Translations under genes and position numbers: made by a program
Assembly (NCBI GenBank): GCA_003988855.1
Contig: QYAI01000086.1
Coordinates: 616-64,615, forward strand
Direction: 5' to 3'
Origin: Arachnopeziza araneosa
Taxonomy: Eukaryota; Ascomycota; Leotiomycetes; Helotiales; Arachnopezizaceae
Length of the DNA stretch: 64,000 bases
The notes under the pieces: model-generated
Told to the model about the DNA's origin: nothing
Databases searched by the model: none
The model's input: only the letters and a program-made list of their open reading frames with translations
Part shown: positions 22,701 through 33,829 of the stretch, in pieces
Position numbering within the stretch: position 1 is the stretch's first letter
Layout of the letters: every line of letters begins with the position of its first letter

Positions 22701-24959
22701 GATAACTCCGATAGTTGTGGTTCCTATCCCTCCAACCACTAGTCCTTCGTCAATAACCCCCAGCAGCGTTGTTACTCCGACACTTCCTTCTACGAGTCCA
22801 ACATCTACCCTTCCTGTTGCGATCATCTCATCGCCCTCCATAATCTCATCACCTAGCAGTCTGCCAGTGACGCCAGGAGGCCCCTCTCTAGGAAGTATCA
22901 TATCATCCATCTTCAACCCTCCACCGTCTATACCTACACCATCAACAACTCCAGCAACTACCCCAGTTCCTGTATTATCAGTACCACCCAGTTTGATTCA
23001 GCCAATCTCTTCGACGCCACCAATTGTTCCACCCCAAAATTTCATCTCCACGCAATCCAGTCCAATTCCAATCTCTCCAGTACCTACCCCATCCTCCCGA
23101 GCTGTTACTTTGAACCAGACTCCAATCACTCCACAGACTATTATCCCTGTGCCCACATCTGGATCAGTAACCACGCCACCAATTAGCAGACTAACGTCAT
23201 CGCAACCTTCCTTCTCTCCTTCGATAGCTACCACACCTTCCCCTTCAACGACACCATCTAGTGGAACAACAGCTTCTCCATCTTCTGCCCAGAGTCTGCT
23301 TCAATCAGTTGTAGAATCTTCATCTCCAAATCCAGCGCCCACAAGTGGAGGTGGAGGCGGTGGCGGAGGAGGCGGTTCAAACAACAGCACTGATGTCCCT
23401 ACCACCAATCCTGGTCTCGATATCTTTCCAATCACCCAAGTTATTGTCGGAAACTACGTCCCTGTTATCCTCGGTCGTGGTTTTATCCAATTAATTACCC
23501 CGTTCTATCATCACGTTCTTCTGCATGAACCCATTCGTCTTCTCACAAACCCAGGTGGTGCACCGTTCTCCGCTATCGCTGGATCGCCCGGAATGTCGGT
23601 ACCTCTTCATCTTGGCCTATTCGTAGCGCAACTTGGTAGCGCTTTCACAGTCGGGGCGACTTATATTGATACTGATTACTGCGACGCTCCGTTGCAACCC
23701 GGAGCTTTGAACCGCTGTGCCCCTAGGTTAACGGCCAATCCTGGCATACTTGATGTAGTACTCATATCCTTGATCGTCCAAGCTTTGACCATTTTATTGG
23801 TCATCGCTCAATGGTGGAGAAAGCCCAACTCACTCCGTGCAGATCCAACAAGTATTGCAGGTGTAGCAGTCGTGATGGGTCATCCAAAGATCGAAGAGGA
23901 TTTTGGTTCCATACCTGCGGAAACAACCTCTGCTGAACTTTCAAGGCAACTCAAAGGCCAAAAGTATAAGCTGGGCATGTTTGCTACCGCCGGTGGATTC
24001 ATGAAATACGGCATCATGCCTGCAGACGAAGAAGACTACAGCGAGAGAAGAACCAAAAACATGCAAGGAGATGGCTTCTTTACTCGACTTGGAAACTGGT
24101 GGATGGATTTCAAGAACCGCATCCCTTTCATCAACAACTGGAGAAATAACAGACTCTACTTTGATTCAATTTTCACCATGCTTCTTCTCGCTCTTTTGGG
24201 TCTGACAATAGCGGCAATGACTCATATCGACAAACCAAATTTGGTATTTCTCGCATCGGCTGCCGCGTCAGGGACTGGAATGCGCATTTTCTTTGCTATT
24301 CTCGGTGTTATTGTCTCTTCATATTGGGGACGCATCTTTCGAGGTAAGAAACTCACCTAAAATTTTGTTCCGCTTGCTAATAATCGGCAGACATGCAAAC
24401 GTTCGCTCCCTACAAAGAACTCGGCCGCGGCTCCTCCGACCCGCAACCCACCATCCTCCTCTCTCGCCATACCTTTCCTTTCACCGCCTTCTTCCCGCTG
24501 CTATTCAATGGCCATATTACCGCTGCATCTGTAGCCTTCACCGGCTTGATTGCTGAATTCCTCATTATTGCCCTCGCCGGCTTGCCTTACCGCCCCGGCC
24601 AGCAACGCGCAGAATTTACTCTATGGTCAATCGTCTCGTTGGCTATCCTCTCACTCATGGTAGCGCAACTGATAGCTGTGAATATCTGGAGGAGAAAACT
24701 CCCACAATTGGATCGGGCACCTGATACGATTGCTAGTGTGATGACTTATGTGGCGGCCACGGGCATGAGGAAGGACTTTGATGGATTGAGTCAAGTCAGC
24801 ACGAAGGAGAGGGACAGAGTCGTGAAAGGATTGGGCAAGGAGTATGCCTATGGATGGAGGAGAGAAGAAAGTGGGAGGGTGAGATGGGTTGTCGATGAGG
24901 TGAAGGGGAAAGAGGTGGTAGACTCTGTTCGAGGGGCGGGGAGTCTCGATCGTACGTGA
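19702..24959 (+). CDS. DUF3433 membrane protein with KR-punctuated Cys repeats
   Basis: Best model: exons 19702-19765, 19818-20045, 20093-24343, 24391-24959, all in phase, 1703 aa. After a short basic cytosolic start (MGNFLSRKKGGEEKRRK) comes a signal-anchor helix (GMVGCLIVTLIFIAIIIF). Fourteen units follow, each with four Cys and a Lys-Arg in the middle, e.g. DPCISSVVSCPIQKRQGNGG then CSTSFFTVASC, separated by Pro-Thr or Ser-Pro linkers. A long Ser/Thr/Pro stalk and a poly-Gly run lead to a DUF3433 region with about seven further hydrophobic helices. The KR sites match Kex2-type cleavage. The last exon (MQTFAPYKELGRG..) completes DUF3433. Exon 3 contains two undetermined bases (20551, 20649) inside near-identical repeats. 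Intron 2 could alternatively use the donor at 20061, but that makes a 32-bp intron. Function unknown; a cell-surface or wall role is inferred. Confidence 0.8.
20206..22510 (+). repeat. Tandem Cys/KR repeat array in the DUF3433 gene
   Basis: Fourteen KR-bearing units of variable length. Units 1-4 contain RGLDKRQ; unit 5 contains FDKRAG; unit 6 contains RKRQFN; units 7-12 contain PIQKRQG(N/D)GG; unit 13 contains PIRKRQGND; unit 14 contains KGKRQALE. A degenerate unit without KR precedes them. Linkers vary by (Pro-Thr)n. The minus strand shows long antisense ORFs, a side effect of codon bias. Confidence 0.85.
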
Positions 24960-25273
24960 GGACGGATAGATAGATATGAATAATGAATAATGGATAAATG
25001 AAACTCAAAGCGGAAAGTGGTAAGCAGCAGCTCAAGAGAAGAAACAAATCTGCTCAAGTGAGCTGGTCCACCTTGGCATATTTCGAGTATCTCTCCTACT
25101 GGTGGATCTTTTCAGGAAAGGCGGCCCGACGGGCATGATGATTGGCTCAGAAAAGAATCTTGAATCTTCAGAGATATTCCCCAAGCAGGGAATGATCATC
25201 GACAATCTGAGGAAGACGGCAGTCGAAACAGCAGGCCCCTTTGCTTCATTTTGATACTCATTACTTTACCCAG
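24960..25273. other. Intergenic spacer ending in a splice-acceptor-like site
   Basis: No gene. It ends with TTACTTTACCCAG immediately before the AA9 relic, so an ancestral intron end survives. No upstream AA9 exon with a signal peptide was found here. Confidence 0.5.
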
Positions 25274-25738
25274 ACTACCAACCCGTGGCCGCACACCATC
25301 GGGCCCATGGTCGTCTGGATGGCGGCCTGCGGCGGCGACTGCCGCACCGTCACGCCCGCCGGCAACGTCTGGTTCAAGATCAACCAGGTCGGCCTCGTGT
25401 CCGGACGCTGTCGAGCGGCCTCTGGGGCTCGGGCCAGATGGTCGCCCAGAACAGCTCCTGGACCGTCACCATCCCCCGCCACCCTCAAGGCCGGTAACTA
25501 CCTCATCTGCCACGAGACCATCGCCCTCCACACCTCCAACGCCCCGCAGTGGTACCCCGAGTGTGCCCAGCTGGTCGTCACCGGCAGCGGCACCGCCACG
25601 CTCGCCGCGTCGTACCTGGCTGCCATCCCCGGCGTCTACAAGATGAGCGACCCCGAGATCGATATCGATGTCTACTCCAATGCCAATCAAGGCGTCACCA
25701 CCTATACCATCCCTGGTCCGGCCATCTGGACTGGCTAG
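25274..25738 (+). pseudogene. AA9 lytic polysaccharide monooxygenase relic
   Basis: The C-terminal two-thirds of an AA9 LPMO: HTIGPMVVWMAACGGDC, GNVWFKINQVGLVSG, then (shifted frame) LSSGLWGSGQMVAQNSSWTV, then KAGNYLICHETIALH, NAPQWYPECAQLVVTGSG, and the terminal YTIPGPAIWTG. The second copper-site region and the Q-x-Y motif (QWYPEC) are present. The signal peptide and the copper-binding N-terminal His are missing. One base is lost near 25399-25404 and one gained in a C run at 25473-25477, so about 25 codons are read in another frame. GC is much higher than in the flanking DNA. AA9 enzymes oxidatively cleave cellulose or xylan; this copy should be inactive. Confidence 0.8.
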
Positions 25739-27811
25739 GTGGAGATTGCTTGGTGATACGAAACTGACCGCGGGTGTTGGTGTCAAATGTGCATGGTGTG
25801 CTCGGTCTCAGATGTTCATGTATATACTTGACCCTTGGGATCACGACTTGTGTACGCTTTAAAATTTTAAAGCTTGTAGCAAAAGATTAGATGAGTTTAA
25901 GTTTTTACTCGTTGGTTAAAAGCTTTATACTCAACTGAGATGGTAATATCATTGCTTAATTGTGATCTAGTCTAACTACGTTGTATACTTTTGTTTACCT
26001 GCATTAGACAAATGTTTAGCACTTGGAGAGACTGACCCGTAACAGTGCGAGACAGAAAAAGGAGGATATTGACGAGTAAGTAAAGTACCGGGATTTTTCA
26101 AGAGACGATTGCACGAGAATTCCCTTGTAAACAGATCTCTTCATACTTGGTTTCCTGTTCTGGCGATGTTCCTGGCAGATTTTGCAAATTGAAATGACAC
26201 TGGCTTCAGCATCCCCTTGCTCATGCGACAAACAACCACCGCCACTTTCTTCAAACCATGATGCCACTTCAAGTTACGAGGCTGTCACGATGCGAAGTAA
26301 ACAAATGCAGGTCTTGAGGATTTGAGTGGTTGAGCAATTGAGGCAATATAACTTTGTGGTGAGCTGCCGCAGGGTCCAGTCTGTCAAGCATGAAGCCTCG
26401 TGAGATGCCTCGACCGTCGACATAATTCCAGAGAGTGCAGATGACAACCGACCTCACCAAGCTGAGTTGGACCCAAAGGCGATACGCTTCATGATGATCG
26501 ACCTGCAGGTGTCAGCAGAGCGGCCATGCTTACGAGTCCTAACCGAGGAGAATGTAGGGCGAATCATAGATGCTTATTGTCATCTCAGCTCTCCCGACGT
26601 CAGCGGTGGTTTGTACCTATCGATATCTTCCCTCGGCCACAATTGATCATACTCCACACGTGAGTCCTTATTTCTATACCCTAAACATTTCGCGTCAGAC
26701 AATTCTCAGAAAGCGCAACTCGCAGACGGGTAATCACTTTGACACACGACCCGTTCCGACCTGTTCGTTAATTTGGCCCGTTTATAGATAGAATAGCCAG
26801 TTCATGAATAGTGGGAGTATGTTATCAATTGCACCGTTATTCATAAATAAAGATTTATTAAATACTAATGTGGTTCTGTTGATAAATGGCATAATTGACG
26901 AACAGGCCGGAGCAGACCATTTATCCGCTAAAGCCAATTGAAGATGGCCAAGCCCACTGCAGAACTCTTCTCCCTCCTAGTCCTACACCAACGCCTCCTC
27001 TCTGCCGCTACCCTCTCCTTCTATGCCCTAATCCTCGAATGCTACCGCCCGGCAGACAAGATCAACACTCAGCACCTCTACCTCTCCCTCCGTAACACTC
27101 TCCCATCTCCGAGACCTCAACTCTCATTACCGCCCCGAAGCACTTTAACATTATAGTAAGTTAAACTTTATTAGCTTAAAATAATGCCACAAAGCTTTAC
27201 AAAGTGCGGAGTATGCTGCCGTCTTTAAGAGCTTGAGACCCTGAAGTCCGGAGACTTTTGCGAGAACCTCTGTACGTGCGTTTATATCGCTTACCTAGGT
27301 AGCAAGTATAGCAGCGCTTAGCTGTAGTATCGCCAATAGCAGTAATAAGGTCTTGATCGTGGCTGTGGAAAGGCTCCCTTATATAAGTACGCGGAGATTC
27401 CTCTGTAGTGAAGACTAGGGTTAAGCAGTGATGCAGACACAGGGAAGAAGTCTCATCACCGAGATAAAGATTACCGTGATATTCCGCCCCATCAAGATAA
27501 TGTGGGAAATGGTAGATGGAGATGGTTCATGTAATGTATTATTATGAGGCACAAACCTGCATTGTTCATACTTGTTGCCTGCGCTGTAGTAACATCAAGC
27601 CATATGGAGATGTTTTGGAGGATTTTCAGGCGCTGAATCCGGTGAAGATAAGCGGTGCCTCGCTTAATTAGGGAGGTACAGGGGGCTGACATGGAACCCA
27701 GCATCCTGTAAGACTTCCTGCCTCTCCCGCCTCACATCTACTTTTCTACTTCAGCCTCATCCAGCGCTCTAGGACACACCGTCGTGAAGCGGTTTTGAAA
27801 TCTGATCACTC
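25739..27811. other. 2-kb AT-rich intergenic island
   Basis: No intact gene. A GC-richer fragment at 26944-27140 reads MAKPTAELFSLLVLHQRLLS .. ALILECYRPADKINTQHLYL and continues in another frame as SHLRDLNSHYRPEAL. It looks like a broken coding relic of unknown family. The rest is AT-rich without clear features. Confidence 0.45.
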
Positions 27812-30154
27812 ATGGCTTCAAACCTCCCCAGTCTACTTTCGGGTTTGGATATCTCCGCTCCGAACGAAGATTCAGGCTCGGCATCGGGGACATGCAGCTT
27901 GTGCAATGAAGTGTTGGTGAATGAGTCAAGTCGCGGTATTATTCTCACTGGCGAGGGTCATTTCCGCTATGAGCGTGAGATGAGAGAGCTTGAAGTTGCT
28001 GCTGCTGCGGGTTGCATTCTTTGCCAGCAGATACTCGACCGTCACTTGGAATTGGGCCCAAGAGATGCTTCTGATAACATCTGCCCCTCTGATTGTCCAT
28101 GGTCCAATTTTAGCCGTGATAATTCGCAATTGGTTTTCCGAATTCGGAGCGTGAAGGATGACCAATATCAAGACACAGGGCTGCGATTTCTGAGAGTGAG
28201 TGGGGTTCGCAGGGCGGCCGAAAGCCATTCTCTCCGTGAGGGATCTCACTTCTGGGAGATCATATTTGATGTCGTTCCTGGCGATAGTATTAACCGAGTT
28301 TTCTTGAGAAGAGATTCTTGCTGACTTAAAATAGAAACTCTTCTGCAGTCTTTGGTCCCAACTCGCCCACCTGAACGAGATGTAGCCTCCCGAGAGAGTT
28401 ATGAGCGGGCCCGAGAATGGATTCATGACTGTCTGAACAATCACAAAGACCGCGAAAAGGAGCTAAATCCTGGTTTACCATCACGGGTGATCGATGTCTG
28501 TAAACCTAATGCTGATCCAAAGCTTCACATCAGCGCGCCGGATGAGCGTGGGAAATACATTGCGCTTAGCTACTGCTGGGGCGGCCCTCAGGCTTCACAA
28601 TCTACTCTAGGAAATTTGGAAACCTACAAATCAGGTATCAATTTCCATTCACTGCCACAGACCATCCAAGATGCCATCGCTGTGACGAGAGAGCTTGGAA
28701 TCAAGTACCTTTGGGTAGACTCTATCTGTATCATTCAGGATGATGAGGAAGATAAATTAAAAGAGTTATCACGAATGCGGCTAGTGTATCAGGATGCTCA
28801 TCTCACCATATCTGCAGCATCTGCAGCTGCATGTACGCAGGGTTTCCTGAAAGTACGCCCACAACCGCGTTTCCCAGTCAAGTTGTATTCCTCGGAGCCA
28901 ACATATACCTCCTTCAACCTTCGATATGGTACTTCTAATGACACAACTAGTCTCATCACATTAACACCAAATCTAGGAACAAACTTAGACATCATTACCG
29001 ATCCCATCGTTGAGCAAGCCTGGACTTTTCAAGAGTCCTTGCTATCGACCCGCTTGCTAATTTGTGGAGCAACGCAACTGCTCTGGAGGTGTAAAACTAC
29101 ATTCAAGAAAACGGGAGGGAGTCTACCTTGGGAGTTTTACGCAGAGAGAGCGCCAGTTCTTGCCTTGTCTGAAACCCTCCCTATTGACAAGGACAGAGAA
29201 TACAACCTCTCTCTCGTACCAGCAAGAGAGATCATCTGCTTTGGGGATGATCCGTATGATATAAGTTTAGAGAGTTACTCCGAAGATTATGTCGAACCCG
29301 GCGCTGTGAGGTTTCCCAAAGTATGGAAAGAGTGGTTGAGGATCGTTGACATCTACTCGAATCGTCAGATGACGAACCCGGATGATGTGTTTCCGGCCAT
29401 TGCTGGTGTTGCTGAAGAAGTCCATTGTATGACGGGTGAGACTTACTGCGCGGGGCTCTGGCTGCAGCATCTTATAGTTGGCCTGGCCTGGCGACGAGCG
29501 ATGGGCTCCGAATCAAAGCCTAGTAAGCGCGCACGACCATGGCGCGCTCCCTCCTAGTCTTGGGCCTCGTTGGATAGCCCTGTAGTCTATGATGTTACCC
29601 ATCATCACTGGGCGTTCATGAAGCCGTTGGCCAATGTCAAAGACGTAAGCATCAGTCGTGATCTGAGGACAACCCGTTTTGGCAAGATCCTTAGTGCTTG
29701 GGTTACCGTTGAAGGCTCCCTGCTTCCAGTTGGGATCGAACCGATCTTAGAACCTGTCATGACAGTATCCAGTGCTACAAGGTTGACAGTATCACAGTGG
29801 GCGGATGTGTACATCGGGGACTGGATCTATACCACTGAACCATCCGGATCGCTTCAGCAAGGCCTGAAGCGATGCGGTACGGCTATCCTAGACGAGTCAA
29901 TCACGGCACTTCCTCTTCACTGGACTCCTCCATCTGGCAGCGGGTCTCTGTACACTCTAGATCTTTTTGGTTCGGGCCACTGAGGAAAGGGATCCGATCT
30001 CGAACGGAGATTGAGGTTCCATGGAATCCTCGTCACGCAGCTCTCAGACGGCACATTTATGCGTGTCGGGTGGTATAATGCTTCTGCACACACTAGGCAG
30101 GAAGCGGAATTGAGGTACTCGAATGAAGAGTGGCGAGTTATCAAAATGGTGTAG
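27812..30154 (+). pseudogene. HET-domain gene with two in-frame stops
   Basis: Exon 1 (27812-28297) has the Cys-pair N-terminus common in HET proteins (CSLCNEVL .. GCILCQQIL). A 51-bp intron with an unusual GTTTTC donor leads to exon 2 at 28349. The HET domain is clear: KYIALSYCWGG, TIQDAIAVTRELGIKYLWVD, SICIIQDDEEDK, VEQAWTFQESLLSTRLL. The conserved APSWSWAS motif reads APS-stop-SWAS because the first Trp codon is TAG (29555-29557). The same frame continues to ..YTLDLFGSGH, meets TGA at 29981-29983, and runs on with GILVTQLSDGTFMRVG to the natural end at 30154. HET proteins trigger vegetative-incompatibility cell death. This allele would make a protein lacking its C-terminal part. Confidence 0.82.
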
Positions 30155-31562
30155 ACTAGACTAGCCAAGTCACGCTTGTGGCTTGAGAGCTCTTTATATG
30201 TAACTTTACTTTGATTCGATGGCTGTCTCAATTAAATAGCAATGAAGAGACATATTTTGAGGGTTATCAAAACTACTCCTAGGTGGTTTCCGCTCATCTT
30301 AATATTCGAAGTAACCAAGTCAACAGCCACTTTACACTGGAAACTAAGAACTGCAAGAGAAGTTAAAGCTATAAAAGTCTACACCCTCAAAAATCATTTA
30401 AAACCTCTGCAGTAGAGCATGAATCCAAGGTCAAAATATGAGGGTCAAGATCAGTCTGATTTATTGTCTAAAGTATAAAGTGGTGGTCGTAGAGGAGGCT
30501 TTGCTGCACCTCTAGATAAGCTAGTACAAACCGGAAGAGCCTTGAGAAAGCACATGCTTACCACTTGAATAATACCTTGCTAAGAGATGGCGTGAAATTA
30601 CAGTATCAAAGTGTCTAATGATGTAATTCAAGCTGTCTTTAGACCTCACAGACAGCATTACCAGTCAATTTCGAGAGTATATTGAAATCCCCATTCACAT
30701 TATTTCCGACGCTCAGCCGCTTGCCTTGTATCAGAGCCGCATCTGAATCCGCATTCTCCCAAATCTCAGCGAAAGAGTTCGGTGATGCAATACTGGGTCG
30801 AAATCAACTCTTGACGTCAAGTTGTGGGGAGCTAGATTTGTTCGCCTTCTGTTCTAAATATAGACTCCTCCTGAAGCGAAGGCACCGCCTCACAGCCGCT
30901 TCCCGGTCGTCGCGAGAGATCACCCCACAAAGGCCGTTACAAACCATCGTCATTCATTGCTCGCACAGAGCATGGAGGAAGTTTGTCAGCTCTGCACATG
31001 GAGAAAATCCAGCGCCGTTGTACATCAGATGCGGTCTTGCACTTGTGTTGCATAGCTCACCTAGAGGATAGCGTTTTGCTGGTCACTCATCATAGTAGCG
31101 AATCTGTATCCTTTTATGGATACGAGCTGCCGAAGCCACCACCAGCACCGTTGCCATGGATTGGTCATCCACCTCGCACGCACAGCCACAACCCGGACAA
31201 ATCTCGTCGACGATTCATATGTCAGCCCTATAGCCCGTGACCAGAACATTCCGAGATCCTCACCTGCAAGCGCGATTGGCGAGCGAGAGGCTTGCATTAA
31301 GCTGACGGCCCTCGTGTTCAGTGGCGGAATTTGCAATGTGAGAAAATAGACCTGATCTGTGTTGCTGCGGCGCACAAATCTCGTGTTTGACTTGTATGTT
31401 TACTCTTCCGACACCTCGGCCTGTGAGCTGGAAGAGTATAAAGACAGGAGCAGGTACACTATTAGAGAAAGTTCTTCAGTCCAAACAGTTAGCCAATAAT
31501 ATCACTCATCTAGATATCCTTCAATCTTCTTCCTTAAGTTTCCTACCTTCACAATATTCAAG
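30155..31562. other. Intergenic region
   Basis: No supported gene. A plus-strand ORF at 30682-31071 lacks recognisable features. It is AT-rich at 30230-30680. The last about 180 bp are the promoter of the secreted protein, with GTATAAAG at 31437. Confidence 0.5.
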
Positions 31563-31970
31563 ATGCGTTTCTCAGTCGCCTCATCGTCTCTGTTCCTCTC
31601 TACCCTCATCTCCTCATCCTCCGCCATCATCACCGGCGTGACCACATCTTCTACAGTATACGCCTACAACCCCTTCACCGTCACCCTCACCACGGCCGAT
31701 TACATCCAATCCGTCTACGACGTGGCCGTCGCCTTTGGTGTCGCCCCAGGAGCTGGCTATCCTGGCTCTCTCGGCAATGTTGTGTCATCTGCGTTCCTCG
31801 GTCCCTCCCAGTCCAACATCTTGACTCCGATCACTTTTGATGTCACACTCCCGGCAGGCACCGGAAATGGAGAGCATGTGCTCACGGCGGCGGTGTATAG
31901 TCTGTTTGGTGCGGCTTACGCTCCAACGGTGACGGAGTTTAACACCACGATCACTGTTGCGGGATTCTAA
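31563..31970 (+). CDS. Small secreted protein, NIS1-like effector family
   Basis: 135 aa, single exon. A signal peptide (residues 1-20, MRFSVASSSLFLSTLISSSS) precedes a beta-rich domain: TGVTTSSTVYAYNPFTVTLT, TADYIQSVYDVAVAFG, YPGSLGNVVSSAFLGPSQSN, ILTPITFDVTLPAGTGNGEH, VLTAAVYSLFGAAYAP. The order TxxYIQS..AFG, YPxSLG, (F/Y)LGPSxSN and SLFGA is what I recall of NIS1-like secreted proteins, some of which dampen host receptor-kinase signalling. The family call is from memory. There are no Cys residues, unusual for effectors but consistent with that family. Confidence 0.6.
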   Translation: MRFSVASSSLFLSTLISSSSAIITGVTTSSTVYAYNPFTVTLTTADYIQSVYDVAVAFGVAPGAGYPGSLGNVVSSAFLGPSQSNILTPITFDVTLPAGTGNGEHVLTAAVYSLFGAAYAPTVTEFNTTITVAGF

Positions 31971-32370
31971 AGTCACATCCCAAAATATGGCGTGCACGCA
32001 TATGGCCAGAGAGGCTATTGGGAGGATGGTTTGAATATTTGTAGAATTAGCATTGCGTTGGTGTTTGGATATGGTTCGGGGAGAAAAAATTGACATAGTA
32101 GAAATGTAAATTATAAATATAAAGGATATCTCATCCCCATGCTTCGGTTACTCTTCCTACTCTTCCTTCCAGTAACTAATCATGATTTACTTCCCATTCG
32201 ACTGTGCCGAGCGACAGCTGTCAACTTCATACGACTATATTCAGTGGTCCATGTCCGGGTCAGTGGTATTCTGTAGGTTGGAGCTTCGCTAAGTGTAGAT
32301 GAATACATAATACAGTAAAAGGCCATTCAACGATAAAATTTAATTATGTATTTTAATAATAACACCGTCT
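31971..32370. other. Convergent 3' intergenic region
   Basis: AT-rich spacer between the NIS1-like gene (plus) and the UstYa-like gene (minus). No gene. Confidence 0.55.
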
Positions 32371-33155
32371 CTACTCATCTATGGTGATATTAAACTTGTT
32401 GACATCCCATTCATCCCTAAATTCATACAGATGTTGAGAATTCCCGCATTTTCGAACATCGTGCATTCCACTGATCGTATGTGTCAAGACCCCATCGACA
32501 ACTTGAGGGTATTCAAGATTGCCGTCTGCGGAACAGAGGATGGATTGACGGAGATACAGAAAGCAATGCGGCCAATGAGCGTCGCCTTTGAAGTCCATAC
32601 CGACATCTTCCCCTGCATGTGCCTTCTGAAGAGTTTTTCGAAAATATGCCAAACAATGCAGCTGATGAAACCTAGAAAACTGGTCAGAAATGGAGCTCAT
32701 AGCAATGAAACAGTGCGTATTTACATGCTGATTGATGCAAGCTTCAGTTCCCCGTCTTTGCCAGGCTGAAATATTGCCCCGTTGGTATCAGCCAAGTCAC
32801 CCGCCCACAAAAAATCATAATCGTGATCTAATGATTGGTACCGCAAATCGTCTCCATATTCGCGGTAGACCACGGTCGGTTCATCCTCTTTCGCTGTTTG
32901 GTATCGAAGCATGCGAGTCCATATTACCACGTTGGCAATCAACAGGACGTACCCTGTCAGGACGAGAAAGAGCGATACTGAGCGGAAGATTCGTCGAACA
33001 GTTGTGCCACTGTGCTTCTTCTCCAAAAGAATGTCTTCTCCATCAATTGAACTAAGTGAATCGTCTGATTCGTGTTTCTCGGCCTCTGAAGGAAGGAGTG
33101 GAATCTGATGATAGGATATCCCAAGGTTGTCTGCGAAGCTCTTTGCGTTGGGCAT
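32371..33155 (-). CDS. UstYa-like (DUF3328) membrane oxidase
   Basis: Exons 33155-32725 and 32671-32371, with a 53-bp GTAAAT..TCTAG intron in phase, give 243 aa. The layout is typical: a cytosolic N-terminus, one transmembrane helix (SVSLFLVLTGYVLLIANVVI), then the two HxxHC motifs that define the family, FHQLHCLAYF directly after the splice and HWPHCFLYLRQSILCSAD. DUF3328/UstYa proteins catalyse oxidative cyclisation or chlorination in fungal RiPP and other secondary-metabolite pathways. No other tailoring gene adjoins it. The nearest KR-repeat protein is the DUF3433 gene, whose 3' end is 7.4 kb away. Confidence 0.85.
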
Positions 33156-33829
33156 CTTGTTTTGAAATGAGATGTTTAAAGGTATGGATAAACGGGAAAA
33201 GTGATAGCAGGAAACAAAACAGTGAATTGGATTTAATATAATAGAAGATTCTCTAACAGATGTCAAGGCTGCGCACAGACTGAACAGATGTGAGCGGGTA
33301 CCTGAAGCACACCAGCGTTTTAGGATCGTCAGATCTCCTGTCTCATGTTTTGGAAACGATCGGACGGCAAGATCTTATATGACTTATGTAAGTTCACCCT
33401 TTGGAGTAATATTTCGTAAACTTTAATCCAACTTGGTCTCAATATGCTCGTAAACGATTTTAACGTGGCGTGACGATTGGTGGCTATCTTAGCGAGCAAT
33501 AATTAGTTACCTATAAGAAAAAGAAGGTATATCGATAGGTAGGTAAAAGGATGTTGATTCTTTAGAAGAGAATCCGACGTGAAAACCCTCTTTGATGCAC
33601 ACACTCCAGCTGCTCCCTCCCGATTCGTCCACACTATATGATTGAGATCAGCATTCAGAGCAGTAATCATTCGAGGCTCGTACTCCGGTTGGTTATAGAA
33701 CTACAGGAAATCTGACCGTCTCAGGAAATAATACTACGATCAACACGGCGGACTATTCCGCTGCAAGTTCTGTTCATATCGCCCCCTTGTCTCTTTGCCA
33801 ACTGAACTATTCGTTTATATCCCCGGATC
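33156..33829. other. Intergenic region
   Basis: Promoter side of the UstYa-like gene, then AT-rich DNA. No gene seen. Confidence 0.5.

Noticed and set aside
21468..22916. 482-codon minus-strand ORF
   Set aside because: Antisense of the Cys/KR and Ser/Thr repeats; its length comes from the repeat composition and it has no family features.
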